Source: Chryseobacterium sp. LAM-KRS1 (GTDB lineage: Bacteria > Bacteroidota > Bacteroidia > Flavobacteriales > Weeksellaceae). Taken from it: a stretch of DNA of 64,000 nucleotides. The position numbers and the translations under genes were made by a program. The DNA lies in NCBI RefSeq assembly GCF_013184525.1, contig NZ_JAAOIZ010000002.1, positions 558,001 through 622,000 of the forward strand, given 5' to 3'. Positions within the stretch are counted from its first letter, which is position 1; each line of letters begins with the position of its first letter. This document shows positions 1-8,103 of this stretch, in pieces. The notes beneath the pieces were generated by a model that was not told where the DNA came from, made no database searches, and saw only the letters and a program-made list of their open reading frames with translations.

Positions 1-1
1 T

Positions 2-115
2 ACCAAAACATTTTCCATTGCGGGTTATCAGCTTCCGGTTGGAATCTGGGGAATGTTTAATCCTGTAGGAAATAATGCTTACCTGCAGTTTTCTGTTCAG
101 GCTTATTCTTTTTAA
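2..115 (+). CDS. C-terminal end of a probable outer-membrane or surface protein (partial)
   Basis: The frame is open from the window edge and ends with TAA at 113-115, giving 37 residues. The tail is beta-rich with alternating hydrophobic residues and ends in A-Y-S-F. A terminal Phe preceded by alternating aromatic residues is the usual recognition signal for outer-membrane beta-barrel assembly, so the gene may encode a barrel protein. That is inference from one strand only. The gene converges on the minus-strand thioesterase, with 3 bases between the stop codons. Too little is visible to name a family. Confidence 0.55.
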   Translation, partial: TKTFSIAGYQLPVGIWGMFNPVGNNAYLQFSVQAYSF

Positions 116-118
116 ATC

Positions 119-541
119 TTATTTAAGTCTCATCATCGTCACCAATGATGTGGCAACATGAGTTTCGGATGATCCGTTTTCGTCCACTGTATAAATTTCA
201 GTTCTGATCACGCTGATCTTCCCGCCTCCTTTTACTACGTATGATTTTGAAATCAAAGCATCTCCCATTGCAGGCCTTAAATAATTAACCTTAAGTTCTA
301 TGGTCACTACGTAACAATCATCTTTATAATTGCTTACCGCAGCATATCCCGAAGAAACATCAACCAGAGAAGCGATCATTGCCCCATTAAACATTCCTGC
401 CTTACGGGTCATCATTTCCATCTTTGGGATTTTAATGGATATGAAATCGGTTTCTACTTCAAGAAGCTCTGCTTTGTAGAATTTTAAGGTTTCGGAGCGG
501 TTGAAACTGTCTATGATCAGTTGTTTTTTCTCAGGTGTCAT
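119..541 (-). CDS. Hotdog-fold thioesterase (PaaI/DUF4442-like)
   Basis: A cytoplasmic protein of 140 residues with the layout of hotdog acyl-CoA thioesterases. The central helix segment G-M-F-N-G-A-M-I-A-S-L-V-D resembles the HGG..(A/S)L.D helix of PaaI-type enzymes, and the strand T-I-E-L-K-V-N-Y-L-R-P matches the conserved ...NYL+P strand. The substrate cannot be read. An earlier in-frame ATG at 619 exists, but I chose the ATG at 541. The homologous region begins M-T-P-E-K-K, and a TAnnTTTG box (complement of 562-569) lies between the two ATGs, so a transcript from it would begin after the upstream one. It lies 155 bases downstream of topB and may be transcribed independently. Confidence 0.75.
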   Translation of the reverse strand: MTPEKKQLIIDSFNRSETLKFYKAELLEVETDFISIKIPKMEMMTRKAGMFNGAMIASLVDVSSGYAAVSNYKDDCYVVTIELKVNYLRPAMGDALISKSYVVKGGGKISVIRTEIYTVDENGSSETHVATSLVTMMRLK

Positions 542-561
542 GGATTGAAATATGATTCTTA

Positions 562-569
562 CAAATGTA
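562..569 (-). promoter_or_regulatory. Bacteroidetes-type -7 box for the thioesterase gene
   Basis: The plus strand reads CAAATGTA, so the minus strand reads TACATTTG, matching TAnnTTTG. It sits about 20 bases upstream of the chosen ATG. No clear TTG -33 element is seen at the ideal distance. Confidence 0.4.
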
Positions 570-696
570 ATAAAAGGATTGAAAATCCCAGCAGCACTTT
601 TTAAGGTAAACGCAAACATTTAAAACATCAAAGATTAGAAAGATCTTGTCCTCTTGTGATTAATCAACAATCTTTAGTTCACAATGATAATGTGAG

Positions 697-2817
697 TTAA
701 CCTAGTTGCACCGTAAAATCATCAGATAATGAAAGGACACCTTCCGTAAGGGCATCCGGATGCGTACTGAAACCTTTTAATTTAGATGTTTTTGCTTTAA
801 GAATAAGATCCAGAAGTTGTTTTTCTGATAACTTTTTTCCAAAGAGCTCAAACGGTATTTTAAAACCACAATTTTTAAAATCTGAACATCCAACTGCGGT
901 TTTCCCCTTAATCAGATTGTGTTCTTTGCATTTCGGACATTTTGTTTCCTCAAAAGACTGAAGTTCCTTTTTGGGAGCAGGTTCTCGTTTTTTCTTTTCA
1001 ACCACTTTCTCTTCTTCCTGTAAAGTGATCACTTTTCCTTTTCCGTCCACTACTTTTCTTGTAAGTTCAGAGACCATCTGGATCAGTTCTTCTTTAAACT
1101 GATTGGCTTCATATTCACCACTTTCTATTTTCCTAAGCTTTAACTCCCACTCTCCCGTAAGTTCAGGGCTTTTCAGCAATTCATCTTCAATAGTATCGAT
1201 CAGTTGAATTCCGGTGTGCGTCGCAATAAGATTTTTTCTTTTCTTCTCAATATATTTTCGTTTGAAAAGAGTTTCTATGATATTGGCCCGGGTAGAAGGT
1301 CTTCCGATCCCGTTGTTTTTCAACATTTCACGCAGCTCTTCATCATCAACCTGCTTTCCGGCAGTTTCCATTGCCCTTAACAACGTTGCTTCGGTATATG
1401 GTTTTGGAGGGGATGTCTTTCCCTGATGGATCATTGGATCATGGGGGCCCGTTTCTCCTACTGTAAATTCCGGAATGGTTTGCTCTTCTTCTTTTTCTTT
1501 ATCCTTATCTGAAGACTCTTCTTTCGGTTCTTTGGCATATACAGCTCTCCATCCCGGCTCTAAAACCTGTCTTCCGCTTGTTTTAAAAGGAATAGTTCCA
1601 ACTTTTCCTTCTACCAATGTATTGGAAATTTTACATTCGGGATAAAAAACAGAAATGAAACGCTTGGCGATCAGATCATAAATAAGCTTTTCCTCCCTGC
1701 TCAGGTTCTGGGATGGTGGAACTTCGGTGGGAATAATTGCATGGTGATCCGTTACCTTCGAATCATCAAAAACAGCTTTGGATTTCGGTATAGGAGCTTC
1801 CAATAGTGGAGCAATTAAATCCTGATAAAAGTACATTTTCCGAAGAATTCCTTCTATTTTAGGATATAAATTTTCAGATAGATACGTAGTATCCACACGC
1901 GGATAAGTCACGTGCTTTTTTTCATAAAGGCTTTGAATATAATTAAGCGTATTTTCGGCTGAATATCCGTATTTTTTATTCGCTTCCACCTGAAGTCCCG
2001 TAAGGTCAAAAAGCCTCAGGTTCTTTTCTTTTCCTTCTTTGATCTCAAATGAAACGATTTCAAAGGGATTTACTTTAAGATATCCCAATCCTTTTTCAGC
2101 CCGGTCCAGTGTCTTTAAACGATCAATCGCAGCATTGAAAATAACATCGCGGTATTTCGTTTTAAGTTCCCAATACTCTTCTGTGGTAAAAGCGTCAATT
2201 TCTTTCTGACGCTGAACCAACATTGCCAGGGTTGGAGTTTGTACCCGGCCGATAGAAAGAACGGCTTTATTCCCTCCGAATTTTTTCGTAAATAAGCGTG
2301 TTGCATTAATACCAAGCAACCAGTCTCCGATAGCTCTGGCATTTCCAGCCAGGTACAGATTTTTGTAATCTTCCGCAGGTTTCAGGTTAGCAAATCCTTC
2401 TTTAATCGCATCTTCGGTTAGGGACGAAATCCATAATCGTTGAATCGGCTTATTGCACTTTGCCTTCTGCAATACCCAACGCTGGATCAATTCTCCTTCC
2501 TGTCCGGCATCCCCGCAGTTAATGACCTCATCACATTCTTCCACCAGTTTTTCAATTACTTTAAACTGATTTTCAACTCCTTTATTCGGAATCAGTTTTA
2601 TTCCAAAGTTATTGGGAATGATCGGTAATAAAAACAGATTCCAGGATTTGTACTGCGGACCATAATCATGCGGTTCTTTCAGCGTACATAAATGTCCGAA
2701 TGTCCAGGTTACACAATAGCCGTTTCCTTCCATATAGCCCTGTTTAGGTGTAGTAGCACCTAAAACTTTGGCGATATCTCTGGCAACACTGGGTTTCTCG
2801 GCAATACAAAGTTTCAT
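697..2817 (-). CDS. topB: DNA topoisomerase III (type IA)
   Basis: A 706-residue type IA topoisomerase that relaxes or decatenates DNA through single-strand passage. The N-terminal Toprim domain begins K-L-C-I-A-E-K-P-S and carries the acidic metal-binding motif D-A-G-Q-E-G-E-L. The catalytic tyrosine is in T-Y-P-R-V-D-T (Y305). A further conserved block N-N-G-I-G-R-P-S-T-R-A-N-I-I lies near residue 505. The C-terminus has a lysine/glutamate-rich linker, then one four-cysteine zinc ribbon (C-P-K-C ... C-S-D-F-K-N-C) and a short tail. Length and domain order fit bacterial TopB. It stands alone between the GNAT gene and the thioesterase. Nothing looks degraded. Confidence 0.96.
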   Translation of the reverse strand: MKLCIAEKPSVARDIAKVLGATTPKQGYMEGNGYCVTWTFGHLCTLKEPHDYGPQYKSWNLFLLPIIPNNFGIKLIPNKGVENQFKVIEKLVEECDEVINCGDAGQEGELIQRWVLQKAKCNKPIQRLWISSLTEDAIKEGFANLKPAEDYKNLYLAGNARAIGDWLLGINATRLFTKKFGGNKAVLSIGRVQTPTLAMLVQRQKEIDAFTTEEYWELKTKYRDVIFNAAIDRLKTLDRAEKGLGYLKVNPFEIVSFEIKEGKEKNLRLFDLTGLQVEANKKYGYSAENTLNYIQSLYEKKHVTYPRVDTTYLSENLYPKIEGILRKMYFYQDLIAPLLEAPIPKSKAVFDDSKVTDHHAIIPTEVPPSQNLSREEKLIYDLIAKRFISVFYPECKISNTLVEGKVGTIPFKTSGRQVLEPGWRAVYAKEPKEESSDKDKEKEEEQTIPEFTVGETGPHDPMIHQGKTSPPKPYTEATLLRAMETAGKQVDDEELREMLKNNGIGRPSTRANIIETLFKRKYIEKKRKNLIATHTGIQLIDTIEDELLKSPELTGEWELKLRKIESGEYEANQFKEELIQMVSELTRKVVDGKGKVITLQEEEKVVEKKKREPAPKKELQSFEETKCPKCKEHNLIKGKTAVGCSDFKNCGFKIPFELFGKKLSEKQLLDLILKAKTSKLKGFSTHPDALTEGVLSLSDDFTVQLG

Positions 2818-2935
2818 GAATGTTCGGGATTATTGAAAGGGTTGCAAAAATCGGGATTTTTTTTGACTTTAAAAAACTTATAGCTAATCAATACCGGGAA
2901 AAGATTAAACATTGGTAACTGATCATTATAAAGTA

Positions 2936-2960
2936 CAAAAAAAGCTCCCACAGGAAGCTT
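2936..2960 (-). terminator. Rho-independent terminator of the small GNAT gene
   Basis: Read on the minus strand, an 8-bp stem (AAGCTTCC with GGGAGCTT, one G-T pair) and a 3-base loop are followed by seven T. It lies just after the stop codon at 2976. Confidence 0.75.
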
Positions 2961-2975
2961 AATCAATTATTATAT

Positions 2976-3269
2976 TTATTCTTTCAACCAGACATCATTA
3001 TATTCTTCCGGATGTCTTTTGAACTGCGCAAAAACATAAGGACATAGAGGAACTATTTTCAAATTATTTTCCCTGGCATAAGAAACAAGTTTCTCCAATA
3101 GTATTTTAGCAAAACCTTTTCCTTCATGTTCAGGATCTACCTCTGTATGATAAACGGTTAATTTTTGTCCAATAACTGAGATATCCATTTTTCCTATCTT
3201 CTGATCATCAGAAAATAACTGAACTTCTCCCCTGTTGTGTGTATTAATAATTACTTCTGTTCTTTCCAT
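2976..3269 (-). CDS. Small GNAT-like N-acetyltransferase (COG2388/NATD1 type)
   Basis: A 97-residue cytoplasmic protein. The segment T-E-V-D-P-E-H-E-G-K-G-F-A-K-I-L-L carries the acetyl-CoA pyrophosphate-binding signature (E-G-K-G-x-A) of the short GNAT-related family COG2388. The downstream P-L-C-P-Y-V-F-A-Q-F-K-R-H-P-E-E-Y motif (C-P-Y-V near the C-terminus) is also typical. These mini-GNATs are half the length of ordinary acetyltransferases and their acceptors are mostly unknown. The gene is monocistronic, followed by a terminator, with the large operon's terminator upstream. Confidence 0.85.
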   Translation of the reverse strand: MERTEVIINTHNRGEVQLFSDDQKIGKMDISVIGQKLTVYHTEVDPEHEGKGFAKILLEKLVSYARENNLKIVPLCPYVFAQFKRHPEEYNDVWLKE

Positions 3270-3400
3270 TTCTATATTTTTTATCTGTTTTACTATTTAA
3301 TAAAGTAAAGATAGAATGATTGTTTGTACTACGTCATATCCTATGATAACTTCTCTGTATTTTATATTTATTGTATTCCAAATGGGTTTACAAAATCAAA

Positions 3401-3431
3401 AATCCCTTTAAACCGAAGTTTAAAAGGGATT
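3401..3431 (-). terminator. Terminator of the giant-protein operon
   Basis: A stem of about 13 bp with one bulge (AATCCCTTTAAAC pairing with GTTTAAAAGGGATT on the plus strand), followed on the minus strand by TTTTTGATTTTG. It lies about 110 bases past the stop codon of the last fibre-like gene and closes the operon that begins near 28,000. Confidence 0.8.
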
Positions 3432-3537
3432 AGGTTTATCTTCTAATAGAATTTAGAATTAAGGTTATAGTTTAATAAATTACTTCACATCAATTATCTA
3501 TTCAAAAAATCTTCAAATTGACTTCTTTGAAAATTAA

Positions 3538-5100
3538 CTAATTGATCATGTTTTTTAAATTTTCAATTTCTTTGTTCTGGGAAATCATATAGAGCGTAAG
3601 TTCTTCGATTTTTTGAAGTAATTTCATCTGGAAATCTCCGATTTTCACTCCATCTTTTATTATGTTATCCCCCGATGGAATTTCAGGAAGGTGCTTGTTT
3701 TCTCTTACAAAGGATTCCAGCTCATTGATCGTAGGCATTTGATAATCTGGTCTGATAGAAGACTTATTATCAAAATACTTCTGAAAAACATAGTCTGCAG
3801 GAACATTGGTATCTACGATCACATCTTCAGCATGAATTTTTCCTTTTACGGTTAGCTTTTGATCAGGATTCTTTGTTCCTATTCCTACATTTCCGCTAGT
3901 GCTGATCCTCATGAATTCATTCATAACAACAGGTGAATTAAGGCTGCTTTGCGCACTGGCACTTCCCAGGAATTTCATTCCCTCGTTTCCGAGAGTAATA
4001 GCCGTTTTATAGTTTGAAAAACTACCATTGCTGGATACCCAGCCATAAGCTGTGGTAGGTGATGCTTTTGCTCCGTAACTCATATAGGTTTCAGCACCAC
4101 TTCTTAATGACCCCCAGTTATTAAAAGATCCGTTCTCATATCTTATCGCAAAAGCATTTACTCCTTCTGTGGCAGATTTTGCTCCGGCCTGAATTTCTCC
4201 TACGACATCCAGTTTTGTTGCAGGCGCTTCTGTTCCGATTCCTACATTCCCTCTAAGGAAAACGCGATCATCACCAACGGAAAATTTCGCAATACTGCTT
4301 CCATACTTTCCTATATAATAATGATCAATCTGATTATTGGTGCCTAAAGCTCCAAAACCTCCCAAATGCTGTGTATTATCAGGTGACACAAAATGATATC
4401 CCCTTGACCATTGGGTCGTATACCCAACAATTCCTACACCACTTACGACAGCGGATCCGGCATTTAATAGAACCCGCCCCTGAACATCCAGTGGAGCAAG
4501 TGGTTTTTTGGTTCCTATTCCCACATAATCATTATAATTGACATAATGTTTATTTTGTCCCGTCAGTGTATTGGTATAAATATCGGACAATACAGCCTTA
4601 TCAATTAAAGCCGTTGAATTACAATGCTGGATAAGTCTTATCGCATATACGTTTCCTGATTGGCGTGTATGATATACCGTTACTTTATATTGCCCTATAG
4701 AACTGTCCCATACAATATCACTAAGATAAATATGATCTGTAATGGGGCCTGAAGCTTCTATGATTCTCGATACAGGCTGGTACCAGATACCACCACTAGG
4801 ATTTGCACCAACAATAATTTGTTTTTTAATAATACCTACGGTATTTTCACTATTCCATGCACCAACGATATGTATTTCTACATTCCCGTTGATGGTGGTT
4901 CCCAATAATATATCTACCGCCAAATTACTTTCCTGATTAGGAAATCTAACAGAGAAGTCTTTATATTTAAAGCTATTTGGAAATATTGCAGGGTCATCCA
5001 AATGTGCATAACTATCCATAAGATCGCTAAATTGGATTTCTGTAGGTCTTTTTCCTGCTTTAAAATAATTTTTTAATTGTGCTATTGTTCTTTTTGCCAT
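3538..5100 (-). CDS. Fibre-like protein, paralogue 1 (last gene of operon)
   Basis: A 520-residue protein without a signal peptide. The N-terminal ~110 residues start M-A-K-R-T-I and contain F-K-A-G-K-R-P-T-E, shared with the next two genes. The middle contains repeated V-G-I-G-T-x-x-P blocks typical of Bacteroidetes tail-fibre or surface-fibre proteins. The C-terminal ~100 residues have the P-A-D-Y-V-F ... H-L-P-E-I-P-S ... G-D-F-Q-M-K-L-L-Q-K-I-E-E-L-T-L-Y segment, ending in a short coiled coil. That domain resembles the trimerising or chaperone-like end domain common in such fibres. Its middle block closely matches paralogue 3, while its C-terminus closely matches paralogue 2, so it is a mosaic. 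A receptor-binding or adhesive role is inference. Confidence 0.75.
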   Translation of the reverse strand: MAKRTIAQLKNYFKAGKRPTEIQFSDLMDSYAHLDDPAIFPNSFKYKDFSVRFPNQESNLAVDILLGTTINGNVEIHIVGAWNSENTVGIIKKQIIVGANPSGGIWYQPVSRIIEASGPITDHIYLSDIVWDSSIGQYKVTVYHTRQSGNVYAIRLIQHCNSTALIDKAVLSDIYTNTLTGQNKHYVNYNDYVGIGTKKPLAPLDVQGRVLLNAGSAVVSGVGIVGYTTQWSRGYHFVSPDNTQHLGGFGALGTNNQIDHYYIGKYGSSIAKFSVGDDRVFLRGNVGIGTEAPATKLDVVGEIQAGAKSATEGVNAFAIRYENGSFNNWGSLRSGAETYMSYGAKASPTTAYGWVSSNGSFSNYKTAITLGNEGMKFLGSASAQSSLNSPVVMNEFMRISTSGNVGIGTKNPDQKLTVKGKIHAEDVIVDTNVPADYVFQKYFDNKSSIRPDYQMPTINELESFVRENKHLPEIPSGDNIIKDGVKIGDFQMKLLQKIEELTLYMISQNKEIENLKNMIN

Positions 5101-5102
5101 AA

Positions 5103-6551
5103 TTAATTAAGTTTTGAATCAATCTCTTTTTTCAGAGAGATTATATAAAGAGTAAGTTCTTCAATTTTCTGAAGCAATTTCATTTGGAAGTCTCCGACCG
5201 TAACTCCCTCTTTCAGAATATTATCCCCGGATGGAATTTCCGGAAGATGTTTATTTTCTTTTACAAAGGATTCCAGTTCGTTTAAAGAAAGCATTTGGTA
5301 ATCCGGTCTGATGGAAGAAGTATTATCAAAATACTTTTGAAATACATAGTCGGCAGGAACATTGGTATCTACAATTACATCTTCTGCATGTATTTTTCCT
5401 TTTACAGTTAGCTTTTGATCCGGATTCTGGGTTCCAATTCCCACATTACCGGCGTCTCTGTTCAGAATCAAATTATTCCCAAGAGGGTTAATATATAGTG
5501 GTGATGATGCATGACTTTGTATCCAGTTGTACTGCTCATTACTTCCGAACCTCATATTCACCTGAGAAACATCTCCTAATATCAAAGTTCCTTCTTGATC
5601 AGGGTTCTTTGGAGATGATACAATATTCAGTTTGGCCTGTGGAGCTGAGGTTCCTATTCCTACATTTCCATTAGGCTGTACAGATAGCCTTACAGCTGCA
5701 TTTGTTACAAAATTAATCGCTCCGTATGTATCACTTAAACCGTTATTTACAATATTAAAGTCACTGTATGTACCAAACCTGAAGCCCGAGCCGGTAAAAC
5801 CTGAATTAACTTCAAGATCAGCAGTCGAATGATATCTGATGGATAATTTATTGCTTCCTCCTGCAGCATCGTTTCGATCAAACAGGCCTGAAGTATAATT
5901 AGTATCTCCTTGACCAGGAAGGGTCTTTACGTGAAGTTTTGCTTCCGGTAGTGAAACACCTACCCCAAAATTGTCATTATAATGGGTATAATGTATTCTT
6001 TGCCCTGCAAGAGGATTAGTGTAGATATCAGAAAGCTTTACCTCACTAAAATCCTGCGTATCAAAAGGGCAATGATAAGTAATTCTGATATCATATATAT
6101 TTCCGGCATAATGGGTGTGATAAATAGTTACTTTATATTGATTAATATTAGCATCCCATACTACATCCCCGACATAAATATGATTAATAATAGGACCTCC
6201 CGCCTCCACGATTCTTGAAGTGGGCGTATACCAAACCGAGTTATCCGGATTGAATCCCACCTGAAACAATTTTTTGATATTTCCTACACTATTGACATAC
6301 ATCCATGTTCCTACAATTTCTATTTCAAGAGCTCCTGACATGCCCCTGTTGCCCAAAAGAATATCCACAGCCTGATCCGATACATCATGAGGAAAATTAA
6401 GATCCAGTCTTTTTTTAATGTAATTTTTAGGAAACAGTTGTGGGTCTTCCAGGTTGGCAAAGCTATCCATGACGTCACCAAATTGTGCTTCAGTAGGCCT
6501 TTTTCCAGCTTTAAAATAATTTTTTAATTCTGTAATTGTTTTTTTCGCCAT
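5103..6551 (-). CDS. Fibre-like protein, paralogue 2
   Basis: A 482-residue member of the tandem fibre-like trio, 2 bases upstream of paralogue 1's start. The N-terminus (M-A-K-K-T-I-T-E-L-K-N-Y-F-K-A-G) and the C-terminal P-A-D-Y-V-F ... E-E-L-T-L-Y domain are shared with its neighbours. The C-terminal ~110 residues are almost identical to paralogue 1, including N-P-D-Q-K-L-T-V-K-G-K-I-H-A. The central part (roughly residues 200-370) is unlike the other two and has its own V-G-I-G-T repeats. No signal peptide is present, so export would need lysis or a non-Sec route. Conserved ends with variable centres fit interchangeable binding tips on a common anchor. That is inference. Confidence 0.75.
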   Translation of the reverse strand: MAKKTITELKNYFKAGKRPTEAQFGDVMDSFANLEDPQLFPKNYIKKRLDLNFPHDVSDQAVDILLGNRGMSGALEIEIVGTWMYVNSVGNIKKLFQVGFNPDNSVWYTPTSRIVEAGGPIINHIYVGDVVWDANINQYKVTIYHTHYAGNIYDIRITYHCPFDTQDFSEVKLSDIYTNPLAGQRIHYTHYNDNFGVGVSLPEAKLHVKTLPGQGDTNYTSGLFDRNDAAGGSNKLSIRYHSTADLEVNSGFTGSGFRFGTYSDFNIVNNGLSDTYGAINFVTNAAVRLSVQPNGNVGIGTSAPQAKLNIVSSPKNPDQEGTLILGDVSQVNMRFGSNEQYNWIQSHASSPLYINPLGNNLILNRDAGNVGIGTQNPDQKLTVKGKIHAEDVIVDTNVPADYVFQKYFDNTSSIRPDYQMLSLNELESFVKENKHLPEIPSGDNILKEGVTVGDFQMKLLQKIEELTLYIISLKKEIDSKLN

Positions 6552-6553
6552 AA

Positions 6554-8014
6554 TTAATTTGTTTTTAAAACATCGATCTCTTTTTTCATGGAGATCATGT
6601 ATAATGTTAATTCTTCTATTTTCTGAAGCAATTTGATCTGGAAGTCTCCTACTGACAGTCCATTATCTGTCATCTCTTTTGCAGAAGGGATTTCCGGAAG
6701 ATGACTTTTTTCGGAGATGAATTTTTCAAGATCACCGATCTCTCTTAAATGGTAATCCGATGCGAAGACATGGTCCGCAGTGGGTGTCGCAGTAATGACC
6801 ACATCCTTTGCTTCAATTTTACCATATAAGGCCATATTACCCGCATCTGATAAGAACAACCTTGGTCCATAGGATCCATCTGTAGAATAACTCCAGAACT
6901 GTAATCCATTACCATAGCCTCCTGTCATATTGTAGATTGCCCATTGGTGAGCTGTACCAGATGCTGTTTTGGCTGGATTTTGTAAGAGAAGAGCTCCTCC
7001 TTCATTACTACTAACTTGTGATACCATAATTCCGCGTACATCCAATTTTTGTTGTGGGTTATCTGTGCCAATTCCAACATTTCCATTCGGGACTATCCTC
7101 ATAAGTTCTGACATCGCAACGGGAGAATCCTGGGCAGCTTGCACATAGTTAGAGGATAAAAATTTAATTCCTTCACCACCAACCGTCACCGCTGTCTTGT
7201 AACCAGCGTAAGATCCATTACCTGATAGCCAGCCATAAGCCGTCTGATTATCAGCTTTAACGCCATAACCCATGTAAGTTTCTGCGCCACTTCTTAATGA
7301 TCCCCAATTGTTTACAGATCCATTTTCATAACGGATGGAAAATGCATTGATTCCTTCTGTAGCATCACTTCTACCAGCCTGAACATTACCCCATACATCC
7401 AGTTTAGATTTTGGGTTATCAGTTCCTATTCCAATGTTTCCATTATAATATACTGAATGCTTTTTTTGCTCAACTAATGGTTTAACATATATATCAGAAA
7501 GCCTTGCCTGATCTACAAATGCCTTATCATAAGAAAACTGTTTGATTCTTACAGCATATGGGTTTTGATTGGGGCTTGTATGATAAATAGTGAATTTATA
7601 TTCATTTCTTGCGGAGTCCCATACAATATCTCCAATGTAAATACTTTCTAAAATGGTTCCTGCTGCTTCCACTACTCTGGCTGTAGTAGGATACCAGACA
7701 TTTCCATCAGGATTAAGCCCTACTTCAAATTGTTTTTTTATAATACCAACACTTGTCTGATGTGAAAATGTACCTGTAACTTCAACTTCAATACTTCCAT
7801 TCAGATAATTATTTCCTAAAAGAACATCCACAGCCATATCACCTTGCTGATGAGGAAATTCAAAGTATAAATCTTTATGTTTATAATTATCAGGGAAAAT
7901 AATTTTATCATCTAAGTTGGCAAAGCTATCCAGTAAATCCCCGAACTGGCTTTCTGTCGGCCGCTTTCCTGCTTTAAAATATTCTTTCAAAGCTGCTATT
8001 GTTTTTTTTGCCAT
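6554..8014 (-). CDS. Fibre-like protein, paralogue 3 (first of the trio)
   Basis: A 486-residue protein beginning M-A-K-K-T-I-A-A-L-K-E-Y-F-K-A-G-K-R-P-T. The N-terminal module is shared with paralogues 1 and 2. Two V-G-I-G-T/I-G-I-G-T-D-N-P blocks flank a central segment (F-S-I-R-Y-E-N-G-S ... G-A-E-T-Y-M) that is nearly the same as in paralogue 1. The C-terminal domain is the same family but the most divergent of the three (A-D-H-V-F, then H-L-P-E-I-P-S-A-K-E-M). It has no signal peptide. A long hairpin lies between this gene and the 2060-residue gene, which could set its expression apart from the giant proteins. Confidence 0.75.
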   Translation of the reverse strand: MAKKTIAALKEYFKAGKRPTESQFGDLLDSFANLDDKIIFPDNYKHKDLYFEFPHQQGDMAVDVLLGNNYLNGSIEVEVTGTFSHQTSVGIIKKQFEVGLNPDGNVWYPTTARVVEAAGTILESIYIGDIVWDSARNEYKFTIYHTSPNQNPYAVRIKQFSYDKAFVDQARLSDIYVKPLVEQKKHSVYYNGNIGIGTDNPKSKLDVWGNVQAGRSDATEGINAFSIRYENGSVNNWGSLRSGAETYMGYGVKADNQTAYGWLSGNGSYAGYKTAVTVGGEGIKFLSSNYVQAAQDSPVAMSELMRIVPNGNVGIGTDNPQQKLDVRGIMVSQVSSNEGGALLLQNPAKTASGTAHQWAIYNMTGGYGNGLQFWSYSTDGSYGPRLFLSDAGNMALYGKIEAKDVVITATPTADHVFASDYHLREIGDLEKFISEKSHLPEIPSAKEMTDNGLSVGDFQIKLLQKIEELTLYMISMKKEIDVLKTN

Positions 8015-8034
8015 AATTTTTTTGTTTTTTGATA

Positions 8035-8078
8035 AACAGTTTCCCCTTTCCTATCTTATCTGGTAAGGAGAAACTGTT
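8035..8078 (-). promoter_or_regulatory. Long intra-operon hairpin ahead of the fibre genes
   Basis: AACAGTTTCCCCTTTCC pairs with GGTAAGGAGAAACTGTT (minor mismatches) around a short loop, in the gap between the 2060-residue gene and fibre paralogue 3. On the transcribed strand it is followed by TATCAAAAAAC, not a T-run. An RNA-processing or stabilising hairpin is therefore more likely than a terminator. Confidence 0.5.
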
Positions 8079-8103
8079 GAATCTTTATTAATTGAAGGGT
8101 TAA

